In this document: piece after piece, positions 1 to 5,751 of the stretch
How positions within the stretch are numbered: position 1 is the stretch's first letter
How the letters are laid out: each line of letters starts with the position of its first letter
From: Kiritimatiellia bacterium
GTDB taxonomy: Bacteria; Verrucomicrobiota; Kiritimatiellia; RFP12; DVOR01
DNA length: 6,770 nt
Direction: 5' to 3'
NCBI GenBank assembly: GCA_017457555.1
Contig: JAFTHG010000267.1
Span: 1-6,770 of the forward strand
Position numbers and translations under genes: made by a program
Notes under the pieces: generated by a model
The model's database searches: none
Seen by the model: the letters and a program-made list of their open reading frames with translations, nothing else
Told to the model about the DNA's origin: nothing

Positions 1-1
1 C

Positions 2-913
2 AATGGTGAATTGGAACCTCCGCATTTGATTTTAACGTCCTGGCCTCCGATAGAAACTGCTGCTGTAGCACGTCACTTCCGGCGGCGGTGGCATTGCAAG
101 GTGGTTGTTGACATAATGGATGCCTGGCCAGAAAACTTCTATCGCCTTTTCCCCGGTTCAGACTGGATGCGGAATCTTTTGGCGCGATGGTGTTTGGCTC
201 CATTACATCGAGCGGCGCGAAAAGCTTATCGTAAGGCCAATGCGGTGACAGGGGTTGGCTTGACCTATTTGAATTTGGCGATGAAGTATGGATGTAAAGC
301 GCCGCGGCATTTGTGTTATCACGGTATTATGCGAATGAATAATGGGGCCTTTCGATATGCGTTGGATGAACGGGAAGCGCTGCGCGTTATTTATGTCGGC
401 AATATGGGACGCAGTTACGATTTGTTAACCGTAGTGCGTGTGGTAAAAGCATTGTCTGCGGAAGGGGAGCAAATTCGCTTGGATTTAGCAGGAACCGGCC
501 CCAAAGAAGCTTTGTTGCGTCGCGAAGCGCGTGGATGTGAATCCATACGGTTTTATGGTTACCTCAGCAATGAGGATATGCAACAACTTTTAGCAGACTC
601 TGATTTGGCAGTGGTTCCTATGTTTCCGGACAGTTTTGTGGCCGTGCCTTATAAGTTGGCGGATTATACGGCAGCGGGATTGCCAATGGTGTGTTGTTTA
701 ACTGGTGAAACGCAGCGATTGATTGAGCGATATGGCGCAGGAACGATGTATCGCGCAGGAGATGCAGAGGATTTGCGTAAGGTTTTGTTGGGGTATTTAC
801 ACCAACGGAGTCGGATCACACAAGAGTCATTAGCCTCGGCTCGTATTGCACGGGAGAAGTGTATGATGGCTGCGATTTATCCGGAATTTGTTCACTTCCT
901 GGCCAATTTATGA
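2..913 (+). CDS. Glycosyltransferase family 4 (GT-B fold), 5'-truncated by the window edge
   Basis: The frame is open to the left edge, so the true start lies outside and about 303 residues remain of a protein that is usually near 400. A WbuB-like GT4 signature (DIMDAWPENFY, about residues 37-47 of the visible part) is followed by the C-terminal Rossmann domain. That domain shows RVIYVGNMGRSYDLL (about 128), the LDLAGTGP strand-loop (about 161) and VPYKLADYTAAGLPMV (about 215), which is the nucleotide-sugar-binding region where GT4 enzymes carry a P-x-K-x-x-[DE]-Y-x-A-x-G-x-P motif. Family members move a sugar from a nucleotide donor onto lipid-linked or surface polysaccharide acceptors at the cytoplasmic face of the inner membrane. 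Donor and acceptor cannot be read from the sequence. No membrane segment is visible. The stop TGA lies 14 bases before the next gene, suggesting co-transcription. Family assignment is secure; the specific function is unknown. Confidence 0.88.
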   Translation, partial: NGELEPPHLILTSWPPIETAAVARHFRRRWHCKVVVDIMDAWPENFYRLFPGSDWMRNLLARWCLAPLHRAARKAYRKANAVTGVGLTYLNLAMKYGCKAPRHLCYHGIMRMNNGAFRYALDEREALRVIYVGNMGRSYDLLTVVRVVKALSAEGEQIRLDLAGTGPKEALLRREARGCESIRFYGYLSNEDMQQLLADSDLAVVPMFPDSFVAVPYKLADYTAAGLPMVCCLTGETQRLIERYGAGTMYRAGDAEDLRKVLLGYLHQRSRITQESLASARIAREKCMMAAIYPEFVHFLANL

Positions 914-927
914 GTTTTTTACGTTGA

Positions 928-2631
928 ATGGGTGTTATGATGACGATGCACCAGAATTTTTTAGCAACACTTTTACGCCAAACAGGCCTTTTCACAGAGG
1001 CGCAACTGGCGATTTTGTTAAAGGCTGATTTGTCGGAGAATAATGGTATTACAGGTGCAGTAACACGTTTGGAACTGGCTAAAGAGGCTGAGTTTTTAGA
1101 GAAATTTGCGCCATTGTTAGGGTTGTCTTATGTAGATTTGACAAAAACAATCCCTACAAATGAAGCCTTACAACTTCTACCTGCGCGAGCGGTTTACCAA
1201 TATAATGCGTTGCCATTAAGTTTAACAGACGGTGAATTGACGATCGCCCTTTCTGATCCATTGAACAGTGTCGCTGCAGATGGCATTCGTTTGGTCTGTG
1301 GTCACCCCGTACGAGTCTGTATTGCACCCTCTGAAGATATTGATAAAGCAATTAAACGGCACTATGGCGTTGGCGCAGAAGCGTTAGACGCAATGATTGA
1401 TGATGGCCGTTATACTGTTTCGGATGATGGGGCAAACATTTCAAAAATTGATGTAAATGAAGGAGGGCAAGAGGCCTCAATTGTTCGCTTTGTTAACTCA
1501 ATTATTGCAGAAGCAGATAAACAGGGTGCAACAGATATTCATGTTGAGCCGATGGAAGATGAATTGCGTATTCGTTATCGCATTGATGGTATGTTGCATA
1601 AAGTTGATGTGCCACCGAAGTTGAATAAATTAAAAGCGGCAATCATTTCACGTTTGAAGGTGATGGCGAATTTAGATATCGCAGAAAAACGGTTGCCTAT
1701 GGATGGCCGCATTGGAATCCGATTGAATGGCGAAGATATTGATATTCGTGTTTCAACGTGCCCAACAGCATATGGCGAAAGCGTTTCCTTGCGTTTATTG
1801 CAAAAAGCTGGCAACTTTGTCCAGTTGAAAGATCTTGGCATGAGTGACCGGGACTTTGCCTTGACCAATAAATTAATCACGCGACCAAACGGCATTATTC
1901 TGGTGACAGGCCCGACGGGGTCCGGCAAGTCAACGTCGCTTTACGCTTTCTTGCATGAGATTAACAAGGTCAATGTCCGTATTATGACGGCAGAAGATCC
2001 TATTGAATATGAAATGAAGGGTATCAATCAGGTATTGGTTCACCCTGAGATAGGATTAACGTTTGCGCGTGCACTTCGCGCCTTTTTGCGTCAAGACCCT
2101 GACATCATTATGGTTGGTGAAATCCGTGATGGTGAAACGGCAGAAATCGCTATCAACGCCTCTTTGACGGGTCACTTGGTGTTTTCAACCCTGCATACGA
2201 ATGATGCCGCAGGCGCTTTTGCGCGTCTGGTGGATATGGGGGCTGAGCCCTTTTTGGTGGCATCTGCGGTTGCAGGCGTGTTAGCACAACGTTTGGCGCG
2301 TCGCTTGTGTCCAAAGTGTCGAAAAGAGATCCCATTGAAAGAAGGGTGGTGGGACCAACCTTATGCGCCACCGCAAGATTTTGTTTATGCACCTGAAGGG
2401 TGTGATGCGTGTGCACACACTGGTTATAAGGGGCGTGGTGCTATTTTTGAATTGTTGGGTGTTTCCGAAGCGATTGGCTCACACATTATTGCGCGACACT
2501 CGTCTGCAGAAATCCGAAAGGCGGCAATGGCAGAAGGGATGACAACATTGCGTCAGGATGGATGGCGGAAAGTGTTTAATGGTTTCACATCGATTGAAGA
2601 GTTGATGCGTGTTACGGAAGATGCAAAATAA
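928..2631 (+). CDS. gspE: GspE-type type II secretion / type IV pilus assembly ATPase
   Basis: This is a complete 567-residue hexameric traffic ATPase that would power pseudopilus or pilus assembly from the cytoplasmic face of the inner membrane. Residues of about 10-155 form a GspE N-terminal (MshEN-like) domain, and a full N2-RecA unit starts near 180. Visible motifs are Walker A GPTGSGKST (328-336), the Asp box AEDPIEYE (355-362), Walker B IIMVGEIRDGE (393-403) and the His box TGHLVFSTLHTND (414-426). A tetracysteine zinc site is present (C461-P-K-C464 and C492-D-A-C495). The stretch EPFLVASAVAGVLAQRLARRLCPKC resembles GspE more than PilB, although PilB cannot be excluded. All catalytic residues are present. 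Four in-frame ATGs (928, 937, 940, 946) compete as starts and none has a clear ribosome-binding site; 928 is the longest and directly abuts an in-frame TGA. No other secretion or pilus gene is in view. Confidence 0.93.
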   Translation: MGVMMTMHQNFLATLLRQTGLFTEAQLAILLKADLSENNGITGAVTRLELAKEAEFLEKFAPLLGLSYVDLTKTIPTNEALQLLPARAVYQYNALPLSLTDGELTIALSDPLNSVAADGIRLVCGHPVRVCIAPSEDIDKAIKRHYGVGAEALDAMIDDGRYTVSDDGANISKIDVNEGGQEASIVRFVNSIIAEADKQGATDIHVEPMEDELRIRYRIDGMLHKVDVPPKLNKLKAAIISRLKVMANLDIAEKRLPMDGRIGIRLNGEDIDIRVSTCPTAYGESVSLRLLQKAGNFVQLKDLGMSDRDFALTNKLITRPNGIILVTGPTGSGKSTSLYAFLHEINKVNVRIMTAEDPIEYEMKGINQVLVHPEIGLTFARALRAFLRQDPDIIMVGEIRDGETAEIAINASLTGHLVFSTLHTNDAAGAFARLVDMGAEPFLVASAVAGVLAQRLARRLCPKCRKEIPLKEGWWDQPYAPPQDFVYAPEGCDACAHTGYKGRGAIFELLGVSEAIGSHIIARHSSAEIRKAAMAEGMTTLRQDGWRKVFNGFTSIEELMRVTEDAK

Positions 2632-2676
2632 AATCGGCTTCGTGTAAGAATTGTATCTTCTTTAATTGTTTCAATT

Positions 2677-4128
2677 ATGTTCTTTTCGTTTCACATCCTG
2701 TTTTTAACGACTCTTTTAATCGTTGTTACGGGTTTGTTACTATGGTCGTTAATCAAGGGTATCCGTGGAGGATGGTTGGCAACAATTCTCTTTGGTGGAT
2801 GCTGTATTGGGTTACTTTTTCATCAGGCATATTGGCAAGTGCGCGGAGGGGGAAATGTCGCTTTAACACAGTTTAAGCGTAATCATGATTCGCGTCCTCC
2901 AATTCGGGAAGATTTGCGAGGTAAGCGCGGTCGCCTTTTAGATAGAAACGGACATCTTTTGGCTGGTCCAGCTGCAGAAGGTAAGTGGGGGCATTTGGCG
3001 CCTCTTGGACCATCGGCGTTTCATGTGATCGGTTATGATATTAAAGGCCGCGGAACTACCGGACTTGAACGAGTGTTTGCTTCAAAAATGTGGGGAGTCC
3101 TCCCGCCTTCCGGCCTGAGCGATTTTTTACAAACGCCAACACCATCGGATGTGTCATTAACGTTAGATTGTCGTCTTCAGCGTTTGGCATACGACTTGTT
3201 AGACGGGAGACGTGGGGCAGTCGTTGTGCTTAATCCGCGAACGGGTGAGGTGCTTGCCCTTGTATCATCGCCTGCTCCAGAAGAATCAAATCTACTTGTG
3301 GCAGAACGGGATCGGAAGAATACGCCGATGTTTAATCGAGCAACGCAGGGACTTTATCCTCCCGGTTCGGTATTTAAAATCTTTTCGGCGGCACTTGCTC
3401 TTGAAAAGGGAAAGGGTGGGCGTTATGTGTGCCCCTCCAAAGGGTGGGCTCCAGGTGCGTATACACGACCGATTCGGGATACGCATCCACAACAGGATGG
3501 TGTCCCCATTCCGATTGAGAAAGCTTTTGCAGAAAGCTCAAACATTTGGTTCGCTAAATCAACGCTTGCGTGTGGTTGGAAGGCGGTAGATGATGCAGTC
3601 GCACGATCGGGATTTCGCGAAGGAATTACATTGGCAAGCTCTGGAAGTTATTCGTTAGGTACTCGGGCAGGTGTAGTGCCTGAACTTTATGCAGCGCCTA
3701 ATCGAATTGCTTATTTAGGATTCGGACAAGGTGATTTGCTACTTACGCCTGTGCATATTGCAGCAATGACGGCGACAATAGCAAATGATGGCCTTTATGC
3801 GCCTTTGCAACTTGAATATGGCAAAAAGAGCGCGTTAAAACGTGTATGGTCACGGCCTGTTGCGAAACGTGTGCAGGATTTGATGAAACACTCGGTCTTA
3901 AAAGGAACATCGCGTGGGATATCTTTGTCAGAAGTGTCAGTGTGTGGGAAAACAGGAACTGCTGAAAATAGTGGTCGTGATCACGCCTGGTTCACGTGTT
4001 TTGCACCTGCGGATGCGCCAGAGATTGTAATTACAGTATTGGTTGAAAATGGCGGCTATGGTGCTACTGCAGCACTTCCCATAGCGAAAGAATTATTACA
4101 AAATTGGGCTATAAACCGAAAACGATAA
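2677..4128 (+). CDS. Class B penicillin-binding protein (peptidoglycan transpeptidase, PbpA/FtsI-like)
   Basis: This is a complete 483-residue D,D-transpeptidase that would cross-link peptidoglycan stem peptides in the periplasm and be the target of beta-lactams. All three active-site motifs are intact: S231-V-F-K234 within PPGSVFK, S287-S-N289 within ESSNIW, and K425-T-G427 within CGKTGTAE, followed by HAWF. The class B signature RGRLLDRNG (84-92) precedes a short linker with TTGLERVF. No glycosyltransferase domain is present, so it is not class A. At 483 residues with a short N-terminal region it is closer to the compact PbpA type than to FtsI or MrdA. Two hydrophobic stretches (about 5-26 and 33-49) flank a K27/R30 loop, suggesting a membrane hairpin, whereas class B enzymes usually have one anchor. 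It begins 45 bases after gspE at the first ATG, without an SD. Whether it serves division, elongation or another process is not determinable. Confidence 0.93.
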   Translation: MFFSFHILFLTTLLIVVTGLLLWSLIKGIRGGWLATILFGGCCIGLLFHQAYWQVRGGGNVALTQFKRNHDSRPPIREDLRGKRGRLLDRNGHLLAGPAAEGKWGHLAPLGPSAFHVIGYDIKGRGTTGLERVFASKMWGVLPPSGLSDFLQTPTPSDVSLTLDCRLQRLAYDLLDGRRGAVVVLNPRTGEVLALVSSPAPEESNLLVAERDRKNTPMFNRATQGLYPPGSVFKIFSAALALEKGKGGRYVCPSKGWAPGAYTRPIRDTHPQQDGVPIPIEKAFAESSNIWFAKSTLACGWKAVDDAVARSGFREGITLASSGSYSLGTRAGVVPELYAAPNRIAYLGFGQGDLLLTPVHIAAMTATIANDGLYAPLQLEYGKKSALKRVWSRPVAKRVQDLMKHSVLKGTSRGISLSEVSVCGKTGTAENSGRDHAWFTCFAPADAPEIVITVLVENGGYGATAALPIAKELLQNWAINRKR

Positions 4129-4165
4129 TGTGTGGTCTTGGTTGTGTAAAAGTGAAATTCGGCAC

Positions 4166-4180
4166 AAGTATTCAATACTT
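4166..4180. promoter_or_regulatory. 15-base palindrome in the leader of the PurF-like gene (candidate operator)
   Basis: AAGTATT-C-AATACTT is a perfect inverted repeat with 7-base arms around a single central base, lying between the PBP and the PurF-like gene. It is 27 bases upstream of a candidate extended -10 element, where a dimeric transcription factor could bind. As RNA it would form only a weak 5-bp stem. No second copy was noticed in the window. The symmetry is directly visible; the operator role is inferred. Confidence 0.35.
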
Positions 4181-4203
4181 CTTGGGCAAGAAAAATCAAA
4201 TTA

Positions 4204-4212
4204 TGTTAAAAT
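4204..4212 (+). promoter_or_regulatory. Candidate extended -10 promoter element for the PurF-like gene
   Basis: TGTTAAAAT reads as an extended -10 (TGn followed by TAAAAT, a 5/6 match to TATAAT). A poor -35 (TTGGGC, 4182-4187) lies 19 bases upstream, which is long. If used, transcription would start near 4218-4220, leaving a leader of only about 28 bases that still holds the ribosome-binding site. The call rests on consensus matching in an AT-rich spacer, and the sigma-factor preference of this organism is unknown. Confidence 0.3.
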
Positions 4213-4245
4213 AATCACTTCTTCCTTTTATTGTAAGGAGTGATT
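4213..4245 (+). promoter_or_regulatory. RNA hairpin sequestering the ribosome-binding site of the PurF-like gene
   Basis: The outer arms AATCACT (4213-4219) and AGTGATT (4239-4245) are perfectly complementary. Inside them CCTT (4224-4227) pairs with AAGG (4235-4238), leaving a four-base bulge on the 5' side and a seven-base loop. The whole SD sequence AAGGAG (4235-4240) lies in the paired 3' arm, and the helix ends two bases before the ATG. In a transcript reading through from upstream, this should hinder ribosome binding. No U-run follows, so it is not an intrinsic terminator. The pairing is seen directly; the regulatory effect is inferred. Confidence 0.45.
4235..4240 (+). promoter_or_regulatory. 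Strong Shine-Dalgarno site fixing the start of the PurF-like gene
   Basis: AAGGAG sits six bases before the ATG at 4247, near-ideal spacing. It is the only convincing SD in the window, since the gspE and PBP starts lack one. It fixes the start at the codon giving the N-terminus MGGFFG, so the Gly at position 2, where PurF has its catalytic Cys, is not an artefact of a wrong start call. Confidence 0.8.
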
Positions 4246-4246
4246 T

Positions 4247-5734
4247 ATGGGCGGATTTTTTGGCGTAGTTGCTCAGCAAGGTTGCGTTCCTGACGTTTTC
4301 TTTGGAACCGACTATCATTCGCATATGGGCACAGTTCGTGGCGGCATGGCATTTTTTGCCGGTAATACGTTTCATCGTTCAATTCACAACATTCAAAATA
4401 CACAATTTCGTGTTTGCTTTGAGCGTGCAGCAAAGCGCTTTGCTGGGTTGAATCCCAATTATGGAATTGGCGTTATTAGTGATCATGATGATCAACCTTT
4501 GTTGGTGCGTTCACATTTAGGAATGTATGCATTAGTGTTGGTAGGATTGGTGACAAATTTGGCGGAAATTGTTGCCGAGCTGGAAGAAAAGCACAATACC
4601 CACTTTTGTGAATTGGGAAAAGAAGGTGAAATCAATCCTTTGGAAGTTGTTGCCATTTTGATTAATTCTCAAGATACGATTGAAGCTGGCATCCGTTACG
4701 CACAGACCCGGATTGAAGGGTCTGCCTCATTGTTATTATTATCGGCAAAAGGCATTTTGTATGCAGCACGTGATCGTTTTGGTCGCACGCCTGTTGTGCT
4801 TGGCGAAAAGGGTGATGGTGGTTATGCTGTAACAATGGAAACCGCCGCATTTCCGAATTTGGGTTACCGTCGATTGCGTGATTTGGCCGCTGGTGAAGTC
4901 GTAGCGGTTTCGTTGGATGGAATTCAAACCCTGATTGAGGGGTATGAAGAGTCTGCGATTTGTACGTTTCTTTTCATCTATTATGGTTACCCGGCAAGCA
5001 CCTATGAGGGCGTTGGTGTGGAACGTACGCGTTATCGAAACGGTGCGTATTTAGCGCGTCGTAATCCAATAGATGCGGATCATGTCGCAGGCATCCCGGA
5101 TTCAGGCGTTGCCCATGGTTTAGGGTATGCATTTGAGAGTGGTATTCGCTATGCACGCCCATTTGTTAAGTATACGCCGACTTGGCCCCGGAGTTTTATG
5201 CCGCCAGATCCCAGTTTGCGGCAAAAAATCGCCAATATGAAATTGCTTCCTGTGCCGGAATTGATTGAGGGAAAGCGCTTAATTTTTTGCGATGATTCAA
5301 TTGTTCGTGGGACGCAACTTCGGAATCAGGTCGGGCGTTTGTATGATGCGGGAGCTAAGGAGGTTCATGTTCGTATCGCCTGTCCGCCTTTGCTGTATAA
5401 ATGCAAATTCCTGACTTTTTCGCGAACGGAGAGCGTGATGGATTTGGTTACGCGCCGTTTGATATTGGAAATGGATGGTCCCGATGCGGATATTGAGCGT
5501 TATCGTGACCCGGATGGCGAACCCTATCAACGCATGGTGGAAGAGATGCGACGCCGTTTAAACATGACATCGTTGGCGTTCCAACGTGTTGAAGATGTTG
5601 AGAAAGCGATTGGCATCGGTAAAAGGATCTGCACTTATTGTTGGACTGGTGAGGATATATCATTGGGCGGTAAGGGCGGATGTAAAGGTCATTGCTCCTG
5701 TTGCGGAGATGTGTGTGCATTGCGTAAGAAGTAA
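4247..5734 (+). CDS. PurF-type amidophosphoribosyltransferase homologue with degenerate glutaminase site
   Basis: This complete 495-residue protein has the PurF layout: an N-terminal Ntn glutaminase-like domain (about 1-235) and a type I phosphoribosyltransferase domain (about 240-470). PurF makes 5-phosphoribosylamine from PRPP and glutamine, the first step of purine synthesis. The PRPP signature DDSIVRGTQ (349-357) and GIPDSG (282-287) are present. C239, C386, C462 and C465 fall where Bacillus-type PurF binds a 4Fe-4S cluster. The glutaminase centre is lost: the N-terminus is MGGFFG instead of MCGI, the GHVRYST segment reads GIGVISD (73-79), and the HNGN segment reads LVGL (98-101). The loop usually like KNRYVGRTF is KYTPTWPRSF (308-317). 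A Cys-rich tail (C479, C483, C485, C486, C490) follows. I recall similar MGGFFG proteins from Bacteroidota annotated as amidophosphoribosyltransferase. True PurF function is doubtful; an ammonia-dependent or different PRPP reaction is possible. It probably shares a transcript with lpxK. Confidence 0.85.
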   Translation: MGGFFGVVAQQGCVPDVFFGTDYHSHMGTVRGGMAFFAGNTFHRSIHNIQNTQFRVCFERAAKRFAGLNPNYGIGVISDHDDQPLLVRSHLGMYALVLVGLVTNLAEIVAELEEKHNTHFCELGKEGEINPLEVVAILINSQDTIEAGIRYAQTRIEGSASLLLLSAKGILYAARDRFGRTPVVLGEKGDGGYAVTMETAAFPNLGYRRLRDLAAGEVVAVSLDGIQTLIEGYEESAICTFLFIYYGYPASTYEGVGVERTRYRNGAYLARRNPIDADHVAGIPDSGVAHGLGYAFESGIRYARPFVKYTPTWPRSFMPPDPSLRQKIANMKLLPVPELIEGKRLIFCDDSIVRGTQLRNQVGRLYDAGAKEVHVRIACPPLLYKCKFLTFSRTESVMDLVTRRLILEMDGPDADIERYRDPDGEPYQRMVEEMRRRLNMTSLAFQRVEDVEKAIGIGKRICTYCWTGEDISLGGKGGCKGHCSCCGDVCALRKK

Positions 5735-5751
5735 GTTAGAGTGGGGCGACC

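Noticed and set aside
925..927. Reassigned TGA codon joining the mini-ORF to gspE
   Set aside because: No complete gene in the window contains an internal TGA, the glycosyltransferase ends at a TGA, and tryptophans are encoded by TGG, so the standard code fits.
1154..2416. Reverse-strand frames inside gspE (1154-1351, 1575-1928, 2153-2416)
   Set aside because: They lie antisense to conserved GspE domains, including the Walker A and zinc regions. Their translations have no recognisable motif and no ribosome-binding site was seen.
2663..2677. TAATTG-TTT-CAATTA hairpin just before the PBP start
   Set aside because: The stem is six A/T-rich pairs with a three-base loop, unstable as RNA and expected by chance in AT-rich spacer. 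There is no SD there for it to mask.
4129..4200. Intrinsic terminator after the PBP gene
   Set aside because: The only dyads (4166-4180 and CTTGGGCAAG at 4181-4190) make weak stems and are followed by A-rich sequence, not a T-run.
4283..4285. Cys13 of the PurF-like protein as a substitute glutaminase nucleophile
   Set aside because: An Ntn hydrolase needs the nucleophile as the free N-terminal residue. Reaching Cys13 would require removing a strand-forming MGGFFG segment that is itself in the conserved position, and the other pocket residues are missing as well.
4662..5720. Reverse-strand frames inside the PurF-like gene
   Set aside because: The translations are His-, Arg- and Gln-rich low-quality sequences typical of antisense reading of a coding gene, and the sense strand carries clear PurF motifs throughout.
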